The translations under genes and the position numbers were made by a program. This document shows positions 51,115-63,187 of a stretch of DNA of 64,000 nucleotides, one piece after another. Numbering within the stretch: position 1 is the first letter of the stretch; each line of letters starts with the position of its first letter. The stretch spans positions 2,852,001 to 2,916,000 of the forward strand of contig NZ_JAUSZZ010000001.1 in assembly GCF_030818075.1 (NCBI RefSeq). The letters run 5' to 3'. Source of the stretch: Microbacterium proteolyticum. GTDB taxonomy: Bacteria > Actinomycetota > Actinomycetes > Actinomycetales > Microbacteriaceae. The notes below the pieces were generated by a model that saw only the letters and a program-made list of their open reading frames with translations, searched no databases and was not told the origin of the DNA.

Positions 51115-54100
51115 TCAGCCCCGCAGCACCACCTCGTCGCCGACGTAGAACAGAGTCACATCGATCTGGTCGAGATCAATGCCGTGCTTGGCGTGGTACG
51201 CCTCCCGGTACAGCTCGAGCTGCAGCATCCGCGCGCGCCGCTCGGCGTCGGTCGTAGGCGGTCGGCCCGTTTTCCAGTCGACGATCTCGTAGCGATCGCC
51301 GCGACGGTACACGGCATCCAGCTTGCAGATGATGACGTGCTCGCGGCCATCGAGCCGGGTCGTGACGAAGTCGATCTCGGTCTCGACCTCCAGCGGGCGC
51401 AGGCCGGCCCATTCGGACCGCTCGAAACACTCCCGCAGTCGTTGGAGCTCCTCGGCATCGGCCGCGGAGGCGCCGATCTCCTCGTCATCCCACAGGCCGT
51501 CGTCCAGGCCGATCCCGGCGCCGACCTGACCGGAACGTTGCTCCACCCAGGCATGGAAGAGGGTGCCCAGGCGCGTCTGCCGGTAGGGCCGCTCGGGCAT
51601 GGGTCGTCGTAGGTCGTCCACCGCCCGCCCGTAGTCGGCGACGAAGTCCTTGAACTTCGACGCGGGGATCCGGGTCGGAGCGGGATCGTGCGACGGCCGC
51701 AGCCGGTCGGCTCGCTCGGCGAGCAGCAGCTCGAGGTCGGCGTCGGGGCCGACCGGCTCGTTGGTCCGCGCAGCCTCAGCCGCGGCGACGGCCGCGGTGA
51801 TCGCCGTCCGCCGGGAGCCGAGCGGGTCGAGCGGCCAGTGCAGAAGTCGGCGCTCCCCGTCGTACGGGTCATCGCCGGGCTCTCCGATCGCGAGGTCGAT
51901 CTCCAGCGCCTCGGCGGCTTCCTCGAGGAAGACGCTGGGTCGCCGGGGACGCTTCGTGCCCGACCAGCTCGAGCCCGACAGCAGGAGATGATCGCGCGCC
52001 CGGGTGAAGGCCACGTACGCCAGCCGACGGTCCTCATCGAGCTGTCGCGCGCGGTTGGCCGCGACGAAGTCGTCGATGGCGGCCTTCAGATCCTGCTGCG
52101 TCTCGGCGCCGCGCCACCCGAAGACGGGAAGCCACGCCGAATCGCCGCGGAACTCCGACGGCAGGATGCCGAAACCCAGCCAGCCCTTGGTGTCACGCGG
52201 CAGTGACGGCAACTCGTCGGTCACCAGGCGCACGACCGCCACGGCATCCCACTCCAACCCTTTCGACCCGTGGATCGTCAGCAGCTGCACGACATCGGCC
52301 TCAGGAGGCTCGGTGCGCGGGGCGAACTCGTCGGCCTGCTCGGCATGGTCGAGCCACGCGAGGAGACTCGTCACCGATCCCGATTCGTCGGCGGCGAGAA
52401 AGCCGCGGATCTCGTCGACGAACGCACGCAGCTGTGCGGACGCGATGCGCGCCGGACCGCGGGACTCGTTCGCGGCGAGCTCGATGTCGAGCCGCAGCTC
52501 GGCCTCGATCAACCGGATGAGCTCCGGGATCGGCGCTCCGACGCTGCGACGCAGCCCCGCGAACACCGCCCCCGCCTCGCGCAGGCGAGCGCGTCCTTCC
52601 GGGCTGATGTCAGCGAGCCATCGATGACCATCCGTCTGCCGGGTGACGAAATCGAGCGCGTCGACGAGCGACGCCCGGTCTGCGCCCGGCGTCGATCGCA
52701 GTCGGTCGACCACCTCGGGCGCGAGAGGCTGCAGGGCCACGTCGTGCGTCGCGAGGCGGCGCGCCACCTGTGCCAGCGCACGCAGATCGGCGAGTCCGAC
52801 CGCCCATCTCGGCCCCGACAGCAGCCGGATGAGGGCGGAACCCGCCTCGGGATCACTGATGACCCGCAACGCCGACACCACATCCACCACTTCGGGGGTC
52901 GTCAGCAGACCACCGAGGCCGAGGATGCGATGAGGGATGCCGCGGCGGCCGAGCGCGTCACCGAATCGCACCATGTGCTTCTTGCTGCGGAACAACAGCG
53001 CTCCCGTGGTCGCACGGCCCTGCGCCGACCGAGCGGCGCGCACGCCCGCGAACCACGCGGCGACGCGGTCGGCCTCGGCATCCAGGTCGTTCTCGAACAC
53101 CATCTCGACGACACCCGCCGGGGCGCCCGGTCGCGATCGGAGTTCCTCGACGGCGACGGCCGCGCGTGCGGCGAGCGGAGCGAGCACCGCGTTGGCGGCG
53201 TCGAGCACCCGGGCGCTGTTGCGCCAGCTCGTCAGCAGCGAGAAATGCCGGCATCCGCCCGCAGGAGCGAACGCCGCAGGGAAGCCGCCGAGGTTTCCGG
53301 CGCTCGCTCCACGCCACGCGTAGATGGCCTGGTGCGGGTCGCCCACGGCCATGACGCCCGTGCCCCCGAACAGCGTCGCGAGGAGGTCGGTCTGCACGAC
53401 CGAAGTGTCTTGATACTCGTCGAGGAGGACGACGCGGTAGCGCGCGCGGAGCTCTTCCACGACGGCCGGATGCTCGTGAGCGATGCGGAGCGCCCCGGCG
53501 ACCTGGTCGGCGAAGTCCATGACGCCCAGGCGAGCCTTCTCGCGGTCGTAACCGGCCGCGAGGGTCGCAAGCAGCGACAACGCCGACACTCTGGCGGCCG
53601 CCTCGGCCACCTCTTTGTAGACGCTGACGCGGGAGGAGGTGGACGGACGCTCGACGATGCGGCCGAACTCCTCGGGGAATGCCGCGAGCCGGTCGAGATC
53701 CACGAGGTTGTCGACGCCGTCGCGCGCGATGCGCAGCGCCGCGTCGATGAGGGTGCGCGGTGATTCCTGGCGCTCCTCGAGGCGCGGATCATCCGACGTG
53801 AAGACCACGCGGCGCATGAGCAGCCACGCCGCGGATTCCGACAGCACCGCGGACTCGGCATCCCGTCCGATGCGGAGCCCGTGCTCGCGCACGATCGAGT
53901 CGGCGAAGCTGTTGTAGGTCGACACCGTCGGGCGATGCAGCAGGTGGTCGGCGTCCACCGGCTGTTCCGCCGACACGCCGACCCGAGCGGCGAGGGCGTC
54001 GAGGGCTTCACGCCGCCGAGTGTCACCGCGGACGCCCTCGAGGTCGGCGAGCTCGCGGAACACGGCCAGCTCGCCGGCGGCGTGCAGGGCGGGGAGCGCG

Positions 54101-54399
54101 GGCAGCAGGCCACGGGACTCGAACTCCGACAGGCGCTGCAGCCGCTTCTGGATGCGCTCCGCCAGCTCGCCCGCGGCCTTCCGGGTGAAGGTCAGACCGA
54201 GCACCTCGTCGCGTCGCACGTGCCCATTCGCCACGAGCCAGACGACGCGCCCCGCCATCGTCTCCGTCTTTCCGCTGCCGGCCCCGGCGACGACGAGGGC
54301 GGGGGCGAGCGGCGCCTCGATGACGGCCGTCTGCTCGGCGGTCGGCGGGAACTGCCCGAGCGCGGCCGCGATCGTCGCGGCGGAGAGCCCGCCGGTCAT
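51115..54399 (-). CDS. adnB: AdnB-like helicase-nuclease
   Basis: 1094 residues. N-terminal SF1 helicase: motif I VVAGAGSGKTETM (GAGSGKT 39-45), motif II LLDEYQDTS, motif V LLTIHGSKGLEWDAVAVV, motif VI YVAFTRARDH. C-terminal PD-(D/E)xK nuclease with EIVDWKTG (Asp about 1041, Lys about 1043). This is the architecture of the AdnB half of mycobacterial AdnAB, which resects double-strand breaks. Its start overlaps the adnA stop by four bases. Confidence 0.93.
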   Translation of the reverse strand: MTGGLSAATIAAALGQFPPTAEQTAVIEAPLAPALVVAGAGSGKTETMAGRVVWLVANGHVRRDEVLGLTFTRKAAGELAERIQKRLQRLSEFESRGLLPALPALHAAGELAVFRELADLEGVRGDTRRREALDALAARVGVSAEQPVDADHLLHRPTVSTYNSFADSIVREHGLRIGRDAESAVLSESAAWLLMRRVVFTSDDPRLEERQESPRTLIDAALRIARDGVDNLVDLDRLAAFPEEFGRIVERPSTSSRVSVYKEVAEAAARVSALSLLATLAAGYDREKARLGVMDFADQVAGALRIAHEHPAVVEELRARYRVVLLDEYQDTSVVQTDLLATLFGGTGVMAVGDPHQAIYAWRGASAGNLGGFPAAFAPAGGCRHFSLLTSWRNSARVLDAANAVLAPLAARAAVAVEELRSRPGAPAGVVEMVFENDLDAEADRVAAWFAGVRAARSAQGRATTGALLFRSKKHMVRFGDALGRRGIPHRILGLGGLLTTPEVVDVVSALRVISDPEAGSALIRLLSGPRWAVGLADLRALAQVARRLATHDVALQPLAPEVVDRLRSTPGADRASLVDALDFVTRQTDGHRWLADISPEGRARLREAGAVFAGLRRSVGAPIPELIRLIEAELRLDIELAANESRGPARIASAQLRAFVDEIRGFLAADESGSVTSLLAWLDHAEQADEFAPRTEPPEADVVQLLTIHGSKGLEWDAVAVVRLVTDELPSLPRDTKGWLGFGILPSEFRGDSAWLPVFGWRGAETQQDLKAAIDDFVAANRARQLDEDRRLAYVAFTRARDHLLLSGSSWSGTKRPRRPSVFLEEAAEALEIDLAIGEPGDDPYDGERRLLHWPLDPLGSRRTAITAAVAAAEAARTNEPVGPDADLELLLAERADRLRPSHDPAPTRIPASKFKDFVADYGRAVDDLRRPMPERPYRQTRLGTLFHAWVEQRSGQVGAGIGLDDGLWDDEEIGASAADAEELQRLRECFERSEWAGLRPLEVETEIDFVTTRLDGREHVIICKLDAVYRRGDRYEIVDWKTGRPPTTDAERRARMLQLELYREAYHAKHGIDLDQIDVTLFYVGDEVVLRG

Positions 54400-57300
54400 G
54401 ACGCACTCACCGCTGCGACGGTGTGGATGCGGCAGAGGCCGTACGAGAACTCGTCACGGCAGTGCACCTCGTACGGCGCCGCGAAGCTCGTGCCGCGCAT
54501 GACCCCGACAGCGCGTTGAACGCGCGCGACGAACTTTTCGCGCTGCACGTCGTCGAAGGGCTGCTGCGTGGGCTCGGCGTAATCCTTCTTGGCGGTCGGG
54601 CGCAGCACGAGAAGCTTGGCGCCCCCGGACGTCAGGCCCGCCACCTGCCCGATCGCCCCCGACGAGAAGGCGAGCTGGTAGGCCGCGAGCTGCGGGTTGT
54701 CGGCGACCTTCTGGTCGGTCTGCGGCTCGTTCTTCCCCGTCTTCAGGTCGACGATGACGACCTCCCCCGACGGCGTGACCTCGACGCGATCGATGTCCCC
54801 GCTGAGGACGGCGCCGTGCGCGCCCGCATCGCTGAGGGGAATGGGCACCTCGAAGTGCTTCTCCGCACCGATCAGCCGACCGCCGGCGTCGTCGAAGCGT
54901 CGCAGGTAGGCGGCGAGTCGCCGCACGAGGTCTCGTGCGCGCGTGCGCTCGGCGCGCTCCCGCCACACGGCATCGAATGCGAGCTCTCCCCAGCGTTCCT
55001 CCACGACCGCCCACAGGTCTTCTTCCGAGCCGGATGCCGCCGTCTCGAGCGCCGCGTGGATGATGGTCCCGATACCGGCCGTCGTCCCCCCGCGATCGCC
55101 CCCGAGGTCGGCGATCACCCAGTCCAGTTGGCATTCCTCGAGCGCGTGCAGGCGCGAGGGCGACACGCGGACGTCTTCGCGCTCCAGGTCGCGCAGAGGG
55201 GCGGTCGACGTGGGCGGCGCGACACCGTACCAATCGTCAGTGGACGCCCCGGCGACCCCCGCGGCGGCGAGCAGGGCGAGCTGCCCGGCCGCATGTGCGC
55301 GTTCGGCCGCGGGAACCCGCGGTGCCGTCAGGGAACGCCGGTGACGAGCGACCAGCCCTCGCAGCGACAGGGGGTGCTCGGGAATGGATGCCGCCGGCTC
55401 CGGCGTCGGCAGCATCTCGAAGAGCACGCTCGGACCGGTGTCGTCGTCATCGACCGCGGTGACGATGAGCATGCGCTCCGCGCGGCTCAGGGCTCGCACG
55501 AACAGGCGCAGCTCGTCGTGCATGGCCGCCCGCCGCCGGTCCAGCATGCCCGTGGCCGGAAGGTCGGGGTTCTGGACCACTTCGGCGAGGCGCCAGGTCT
55601 CGAGCAGCCCTCCGCGCAGGCGCGTGTTGGGCCACACTCCCTCTTGGACGCCGGCGATGATGATGGTGTCGAACGACGTGCCGGCCGCAGCCGCCGGGGT
55701 GAGGACACGCACCGTGTCGACCACCGCGGGCTGCTCGATGCGGTCCTCCGCCACGTCGCTGTCGAGCACCGCGCGCAGGAATGTCGACGCCTCGCCGTCG
55801 GGTTCGCGCTCGGTGTACCGCTTCGCCGCCTGGAACAGCGCGACGACGGCATCCAGGTCGCGGTCCGCCTGCTCCGCGAGCGGGCCGCGTCCGCGCGACG
55901 CCTCCCGCCACGTGCGCGCGAGCGAACTGCGCTCCCACGCCGTCCAGAGCATCTCGTGCGCGGTGGCACGCGCTCGCGCCTGGGCGCCGAGCGCGGCCAG
56001 GGTTTCGCCCAACCGGGTTGCGCGTCGCGCCTCGCGCGAATCGACGGCGGCGAGTTCGAGCGGATGACGCACGCCGGAGACGAGAAGCTCGGTCGCCGAC
56101 CGCGCGCCGCCGTCCGCCACCTCCCCGTGACGCAGAGCGGTGCGCAGTCGCCGCAATTCGATCGCGTCGAGACCTCCGAACGTGCCGAGAAGCGCATCGA
56201 CGACGTCATCCGCGGCCCAGTCGCCGGGATCGGTCATGCCCAACTCGACCAGCCGCACGAGGTCTCGGACCGGCCGCTGCGCTCCGAGCGCCAGTCCCGG
56301 TCCACTCGCCCGCGCCGGCACCTCGCGGGCTGCCAGCTCGGCCTCGAGCGCGGCCACCTGCCGCGAGTCGTGGGCGATCACCGCACACGAACCCCACGGG
56401 ACGCCCTCCAGGACGTGCCGCTCGCGCAGCAGCCGCGAGATGGCATCCGCCTCTTCGGCGGGCGAGCGCAGCAGGTACGTGCGCACGGAGCCCTGCGGGG
56501 CTGCACCCGCCGGGGCTCGACGGTGCGCCACGACCCCGGCCCGCGCCGATGCGGGATGCCACCTGGCGCACGAGGTCGACCTGCTCGGGCGTGCCGCGGT
56601 GCGGCGTGCCGAGCGCGACCGTCGTGCCGAGTTCGCGCGCGAGACGCGCGAAATTCTCCGGCGTCGCTCCGCGGAAGGCGCCGGACCCGACATCCGGGTC
56701 GCCGAACGCGACCACGCCGATGCCGAGGGCGCGACACGCCCCCAGCACATCGATCCCACCCGGGGTGAGCTCTTGCGCGTCGTCGACGAGGATGCACCGC
56801 AGCGAGGCGAACCGGCCGAGGAGCTCACGGTCCGCACGGGCGTCGTCGAGCACGACGGTCGCCTCGCGCGCGAGGTCGGCGGCGTCGCGGTGCGCCCCTC
56901 GCATGGAGGCCCGTACCGCCCGGTACTCGTCGGAGAACGACGCGAGCGACGCCCACACCGGGAGGTCGAGGTGCGCCGCGAGATCCGCCAGCTCCGCCGA
57001 GGTCACTCCCAGGTCGGTGCACTCGGCGAGGAACGCGCGGAGGTCACCGCGAAAACCCCGGGTCGAGCGGATCGACGGGTCGAGCCAGGCGGGCCAGCGC
57101 GAGACGCCGTCGACCTCGTCGAGCGCGTCGCCCTCGAGCAGATCGCGGATGATCTGGTCTTCGTCGCCGCCCGTCAGCAGTTGCGGAGGTTCACCGCCGC
57201 GCCGCACCTCCGCACCGCGCACGAGCTGGAAGGCGAACGATGCGACCGACCGCGCGAGCGCACCCGATGTGGCCCGCCCTACGGCGAGGGCGAGCGGGTC

Positions 57301-57540
57301 GCGCAACGCCGTCGCGGCCGGGCGTGTGGGGGTCAGCACGAGCAGATGATCGGGGTCGACGCCGGATGCCACGAGTTCGCGCACCCGCGCCAACAGGGTG
57401 GTGGTCTTGCCCGAGCCGGGGGCGCCGACCACGACGCCGCTGGCCTCCGTCGCCCAGTCCGCCACCGTCCGCTGATCGGCGTCGAGGGGCGCGTCGAGCA
57501 GGGGGGACGCCGGGCGGGTCATGGCATCCGGAATCTGCAT
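54396..57540 (-). pseudogene. adnA: AdnA-like helicase-nuclease, frameshifted
   Basis: Part one (57540 to about 56540) has Walker A VVGAPGSGKTTTL and CILVDDAQELTPGGIDVLG. Part two (about 56540 to 54396), one frame over, has VRTYLLRSPAEEADAISRLL, LTPAAAAGTSFDTIIIAGVQ and the C-terminal nuclease EVVIVDLKTGK. The frames join where GGCCGGGGTCGTGG has four G; three G would give IGAGRVVAHRRAPAG. Corrected length about 1047 residues. Cys residues in LEECQLDW and CRDEFSYGLCRIH sit where AddB-type nucleases bind an iron-sulfur cluster. Sequence error is a serious possibility because the partner gene is intact. Confidence 0.9.
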
Positions 57541-57751
57541 GCGTCCACGCTAAACCGGACCTCCGACATTGCCCCCGCGCCCCTCCGAGAGGCCCCTCAC
57601 GGGCGCGTCCGCATGCTCACCACCGGCATCGGCGCGACCCGCGTTCGCCGTCCGCGAAGCGGCACCCGCCCCGCGTCTCGGCGACGTGAGCCTGCCCTAG
57701 AGTCGAAGAACACGCCGGGCCGACCGCGGCCCCGCGAGGAAAGGACGCATC

Positions 57752-57976
57752 GTGGAGATCCGCATCGGCATCACCAACACCGGCCGCGAACTCAACTTCG
57801 AGACGAACGAGAGCTCGGACGCCGTGAAGACCGCCGTCGCCACGGCCCTCGACAGCTCGGCCAGCCACGTCACCTTCACCGATGTGAAGGGCAACTCCTA
57901 CCTCGTGCCCACCGCCAACCTCGCGTTCGTCGAACTCGGTACCGAAGAGTTGCGCCGCGTCGGTTTCGTCGCCTGA
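57752..57976 (+). CDS. DUF3107 family protein
   Basis: 74 residues, GTG 57752 after GGAAAGGACGC. The whole length is the DUF3107 domain (MEIRIGITNTGRELNFET, then YLVPTANLAFVELG). Conserved small actinobacterial protein of unknown function, next to repair and RNA helicase genes as in mycobacteria. Confidence 0.92.
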   Translation: MEIRIGITNTGRELNFETNESSDAVKTAVATALDSSASHVTFTDVKGNSYLVPTANLAFVELGTEELRRVGFVA

Positions 57977-57986
57977 GCGCGCGACC

Positions 57987-58274
57987 GTGGAGATCCTGCT
58001 CGGCCTGATCCTGGGGGCGGTCATCGGGCTCGCCGCGCACTTCTCTCTGCCGCACCGCGAGTTGCGCGGCGCCGCGCTGGCACCGCTCGCCGGCGCGGCG
58101 GCAGCCGCGGTCGTGTGGACCGCGCTGACGTGGTCGGGGCTCGGCGCCGACTCGCCGATCCTGTGGCTCGTCGCGGTGCTGGCTCCCGCCGCGACCGTGT
58201 TCGCGCTGGTCCCGCTCGTCACCCGAGCACGCGTCGCCCGCGACGAGGCAGATCGCGCGCGTTTGGGCGTCTGA
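57987..58274 (+). CDS. small membrane protein
   Basis: 95 residues, GTG 57987, ten bases after the DUF3107 stop, so co-transcribed. Three hydrophobic helices (about 2-21, 29-48, 57-78) and a basic/acidic tail. No named family recognised. Confidence 0.75.
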   Translation: MEILLGLILGAVIGLAAHFSLPHRELRGAALAPLAGAAAAAVVWTALTWSGLGADSPILWLVAVLAPAATVFALVPLVTRARVARDEADRARLGV

Positions 58275-58393
58275 CCCCGCGGGCGTCGCCCTGCGGCCTC
58301 GTTCCCGGGCGGCGTGGTCCTTCGCAGCCGCCCGTCGACCGTCGGGACGCTGAGCGGTCCGCTCTTCGACGCGTGCGGACGCAGCGACAGCCG

Positions 58394-59110
58394 TCAGGCC
58401 GCGAGGCCCATGGCATCCATCCGCCGCGCGTGGGCGCCCATCAGATCGCTGAAGACCGGTTCGACCTTCTCCTCTTCGGCGCGGTCCAGGTGCCCGTGGC
58501 GGAGCGCCGCGCGGGCGACCAGGAGCGTGTCGCCGACGAGGCGTCGGCCCCAGAGCGCCAGCAACCAGCGCCATTCCTCGTCGCTGTCGATGGTGGCGGC
58601 CAGGATGTCGACGATCGCCTGACGGTCGTCATCGGCCTGCAGGATGCGGGCGACGCGGCGCCCCGTGTCACCGTAGCTCGACGACAGCGCGAGGTAGAAG
58701 TCGTCGAGCAGCCCCGCCGTGATGTGCACGGTGAGCATGGTCTCCTGCGGGCGCACTCCGTGGGTGTTGCGCCGGAACGCGTCGAGCGACTCGCGGAACG
58801 GCAGCATCAACTGCGTCGGGTCGGCGCCGCGATCGCGGATCAGCGCGACCAGCTCCTGGTGCTTGATCAGAGCCGCGCCCGCGGCCCGCGAGAGCGACTC
58901 CTTCTCGGCGAGTTCGGGGGTGAGGGCGATCAGTTCGCTGAGCGTCTCGAAGAAGCCGAGCTGCAGGTACGCGGCCTGCCCGAGGAAGGTGTCGACGTCG
59001 GGCGCGAGCTCGGCGAAGTCGACGCGCATCGCCTCGCCGAGGTCGCCGCGCGAGCGCAATTGGAGCGTGCGGCCCACCGGGCGCTGACGACGACGGAACC
59101 ACGCGAACAC
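58394..59110 (-). CDS. ferritin-like fold protein (MiaE-like)
   Basis: 238 residues, GTG start. Long helices with Glu/His at metal spacings: AYLQLGFFETLSELIALTPE (about 47-66), KHQELVALI, and LVARAALRHGHLDRAEEE in the last third. Known relatives are called ferritin-like or tRNA hydroxylase-like; a di-metal site is inferred. Divergent from the DEAD helicase, the same arrangement as in mycobacteria. Confidence 0.85.
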   Translation of the reverse strand: MFAWFRRRQRPVGRTLQLRSRGDLGEAMRVDFAELAPDVDTFLGQAAYLQLGFFETLSELIALTPELAEKESLSRAAGAALIKHQELVALIRDRGADPTQLMLPFRESLDAFRRNTHGVRPQETMLTVHITAGLLDDFYLALSSSYGDTGRRVARILQADDDRQAIVDILAATIDSDEEWRWLLALWGRRLVGDTLLVARAALRHGHLDRAEEEKVEPVFSDLMGAHARRMDAMGLAA

Positions 59111-59162
59111 GTACGACAGCCTAGGCGTCGGGGGCTGCCGAGGCGTGCCGGGTAGAGTAGGT

Positions 59163-59187
59163 GGGTCCCGGCGACGGATCGGGACCC
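59163..59187 (+). promoter_or_regulatory. leader hairpin of the DEAD helicase
   Basis: An eight-bp stem GGGTCCCG/CGGGACCC with a nine-base loop lies about 75-100 bases before the helicase start, in the leader. A TAGAGT box is at about 59152. It might affect stability or cold regulation; no evidence beyond the structure. Confidence 0.4.
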
Positions 59188-59259
59188 CGCGCCTGTGGAC
59201 GAGTGAGGGCGTGGATACGACTCCCCAGGCGGTCTCTCGCCGCCGGAACAGGCACGCTC

Positions 59260-60714
<1,455 letters not shown>

Positions 60715-60728
60715 CACGCACCCGCCGA

Positions 60729-60760
60729 AACGGCGCCGGCCCTTCGGGGTCGGCGCCGTT
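60729..60760 (+). terminator. intrinsic terminator of DEAD helicase gene
   Basis: AACGGCGCCGGCCC pairs with GGTCGGCGCCGTT around TTCGG, 15 bases past the stop, followed by CGCGTGTTCG. Confidence 0.8.
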
Positions 60761-60883
60761 CGCGTGTTCGCCGGCGTGACAGCGACGCGCCCGCCGGCGG
60801 TTTCGGCCACGACAAGCCCCACCCACAATCCTCCCCGCGCCACGACGCCTTGCCCGCACACGCAGCGTCCCCGAGCGGACCCA

Positions 60884-60952
60884 CGCATAAACACCATCCG
60901 TGCGCAGAAACACGCACACAGCGCGTTTACGCGCACGAATCGGGTTTATGCG
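60884..60952. repeat. 69-bp imperfect palindrome in helicase-PHP intergenic region
   Basis: Two 32-base arms (60884-60915 and 60921-60952) are reverse complements at about 25 of 32 positions, starting CGCATAAAC and ending GTTTATGCG with only five bases between. It stands in the 381-base gap between the helicase terminator and the convergent PHP gene, otherwise without features. AT-richer than its surroundings. Confidence 0.7.
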
Positions 60953-61095
60953 ACGGATGCCGTTACACGCGCGCGGCCCGTACCCCGCAACCGCTCGGGC
61001 GCCGCAACGCCGCCGGCGCCCGGCCCCGGCATCCGCCCGGAGCCGAACGGGAGCGCGCCCCACGAAGGCGGCACGCGACCGCCGCCCGCCGCGCG

Positions 61096-61956
61096 CTACG
61101 GGAAGACCGGGGCCGACCCTCGACCGAGCGCGAAGATTCGCTCCACCATGGCATCCGACGTCGTGTTCTCGCCCGGGACGTTGGGCTTGCCGAGCCCGTG
61201 ATAATCGCTCGAGCCGGTCACGATGAGGTCGCGTTCGCTCGCAAGGTCGGCCAGCAGCGCGGTGGGCTCGGGCAGATTCTCGCGGTGGGCGAGCTCGAAG
61301 CCCGCCAGACCGGCAGCCAGCATCGCCTGCAGCACACTGTCGGGCAGCAGAGCCCGGCCCGCCGGATGCGCGACGATCGGCACACCACCGGCGGCCACCA
61401 CCAGCTCCACCGCCGTGACCGGGTCGGGAGCGTAGAGCGCGACGTAGTAGTCACCGGCCGGGTGCAGGATGCCGGCGAACGCCTCCGTGCGGTCCGCCAC
61501 GATCCCCCGTGCCACGAGCGCGTCGGCGATGTGCGGGCGACCCACGGTCGCGCCGTCGGTGGTCTGGGCGACGATGTCGTCCCAGGCGATGTCGTAGTCG
61601 TGCGAGATGCGCTCCGCCATGATCTGCGCACGATCCAGACGCGACGAGCGGATGCGGTCGGTCATCGCCCGCAGTCCGTCGTGGTCGGGGTCGACGAGGT
61701 AGGCGAGCAGATGGACGCTCCGCCACCGGTGCCGTGCCGACAGTTCCATGCCCGGCACGAACGTCATGTCGAGCGAGGTCGCGGCCTCGGCCGCCTCCGC
61801 CCACCCCGATGTGGTGTCGTGGTCGGTGAGGGCGGCCGTGTGCAGGCCGTGCCGGTGCGCGGCGGCCATCACCTCAGCGGGCGGCTCGGTGCCGTCGGAG
61901 TGCGATGAGTGCAGATGCAGGTCGCTCGGTCCGGTGAATCGACGAAGCTGCGGCAC
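61096..61956 (-). CDS. PHP-domain phosphoesterase
   Basis: 286 residues from GTG 61956 (an ATG at 62001 is also possible). PHP metal motifs: DLHLHSSHSDG near the N-terminus, LTDHDTTSGW, Glu in VPGMELSA, VAHPAG and SSDYHGLGKP. It is like TrpH/RNase AM-type 3'-phosphoesterases, which act on 3',5'-bisphosphonucleotides or short RNA. Single gene. Confidence 0.88.
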   Translation of the reverse strand: MPQLRRFTGPSDLHLHSSHSDGTEPPAEVMAAAHRHGLHTAALTDHDTTSGWAEAAEAATSLDMTFVPGMELSARHRWRSVHLLAYLVDPDHDGLRAMTDRIRSSRLDRAQIMAERISHDYDIAWDDIVAQTTDGATVGRPHIADALVARGIVADRTEAFAGILHPAGDYYVALYAPDPVTAVELVVAAGGVPIVAHPAGRALLPDSVLQAMLAAGLAGFELAHRENLPEPTALLADLASERDLIVTGSSDYHGLGKPNVPGENTTSDAMVERIFALGRGSAPVFP

Positions 61957-62072
61957 CCGTCGAGCGTATCGCTCCGCTCCCCCGCCCGGACCTCCCCGCA
62001 TCGCGACGCCGCGCAGACGGCATCCGGTCGATGTCCGTCGATCTCTCAGACGGCTGACCTAAGGTCGGGTCC

Positions 62073-63104
62073 GTGCGTCGACTGCTCGGTTCCCTCGTCG
62101 TGCTCGTCGTGGCGGCGGGTGCCGCCGTGCTGACGTGGCCCGCGGCGTTCGGCCTGGAACGCATGTTCCCTCTCGCGCAGATCATCTCGTTCCGCGCTCC
62201 GCTCGCCGCCGTCCTGCTCGCCGCGACGCTGCTCATGCTGCTGTTCGCCCTGGTGCGTCCCCTCCGGGCGTTCGCGCTCGCGCTCGCCGTCATCCTGGGC
62301 GTCTCCGGGGGTGTCAACGTCGCGATCCTGGCAGAGCGCGGACTCGGCTCCGAGGAGCTCCCCGCGAAGACTGAGACGAGCCTGCGCGTCATGACGTGGA
62401 ACACCGCGGGCTCCGCGACATCGGCCGAATCCATCGCCCGGTTCGCCGTGGGGATGCAGGCCGACGTCGTCACCCTCCCCGAGACGACGATCGACACGGG
62501 TGCCCAGGTGGCCGAGCTGATGCGCGACATGGGCCAGCCCATGTGGGCGCATCACGCCGAGTACGGCGAATACGGCATCACCGGATGGGATGCCACCTCG
62601 ACCACCGTGCTGATCCGGCCCGAGCTCGGCGACTATTCCGTCATCCAGTCCTCGCTCGACGGCTCGAGCAACACCTCCACCGTGCCGAGCGCGGTCGCGA
62701 TGCCGACGTCCGGCGACGGACCCATCATCGTCGCCGCGCACGCGGTCGCACCCCGCCAGGAGTACATGACCCAGTGGCGCAGCGACCTGCAATGGCTCGC
62801 CGATCAGTGCGCGAGCGACAACGTCATCCTCGCCGGCGATTTCAACGCCACTCTCGATCACATGACGGGGATGGGTGTCGAGGGGGGCACCCTGGGGCGC
62901 TGTCACGACACCGCCTCCGGGAGCGGCAACGGTGGCGTCGGCACCTGGCCCACCGATGCTCCCGCGATCCTCGGCGCGCCCATCGATCACGTGATGGCCA
63001 CGCCCGACTGGACGGTCTCCGGCTCCGTTGTGATGCGCTCGCTCGACGGCTCGGGCAGCGACCACCGCCCGATCGTGGTGCAGCTGGAACGCACCGCGGG
63101 CTGA
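62073..63104 (+). CDS. membrane-anchored endonuclease/exonuclease/phosphatase family protein
   Basis: 343 residues, GTG 62073. Three N-terminal helices (about 5-24, 33-60, 64-88) place the EEP domain outside or at the membrane. EEP motifs: RVMTWNTAGS, Glu in TLPETT, GDFNATLDHM and SDHRPIVV. The substrate may be a lipid headgroup or polymer rather than DNA; not decidable here. Confidence 0.88.
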   Translation: MRRLLGSLVVLVVAAGAAVLTWPAAFGLERMFPLAQIISFRAPLAAVLLAATLLMLLFALVRPLRAFALALAVILGVSGGVNVAILAERGLGSEELPAKTETSLRVMTWNTAGSATSAESIARFAVGMQADVVTLPETTIDTGAQVAELMRDMGQPMWAHHAEYGEYGITGWDATSTTVLIRPELGDYSVIQSSLDGSSNTSTVPSAVAMPTSGDGPIIVAAHAVAPRQEYMTQWRSDLQWLADQCASDNVILAGDFNATLDHMTGMGVEGGTLGRCHDTASGSGNGGVGTWPTDAPAILGAPIDHVMATPDWTVSGSVVMRSLDGSGSDHRPIVVQLERTAG

Positions 63105-63187
63105 GCAGCTTCGGCGAACGGACGGGGCGGCGTGGCCACCGGCCCGGCATCCGCGCGCCGAAGACGAACCGGTGCGAGACTGGAACG

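Noticed and set aside
54423..56768. 781-codon open frame opposite adnA
   Set aside because: Antisense shadow of the nuclease gene.
54396..57540. Programmed ribosomal frameshift in adnA
   Set aside because: No slippery heptamer with downstream structure was identified, and similar +1 changes in unrelated genes favour sequence error or mutation.
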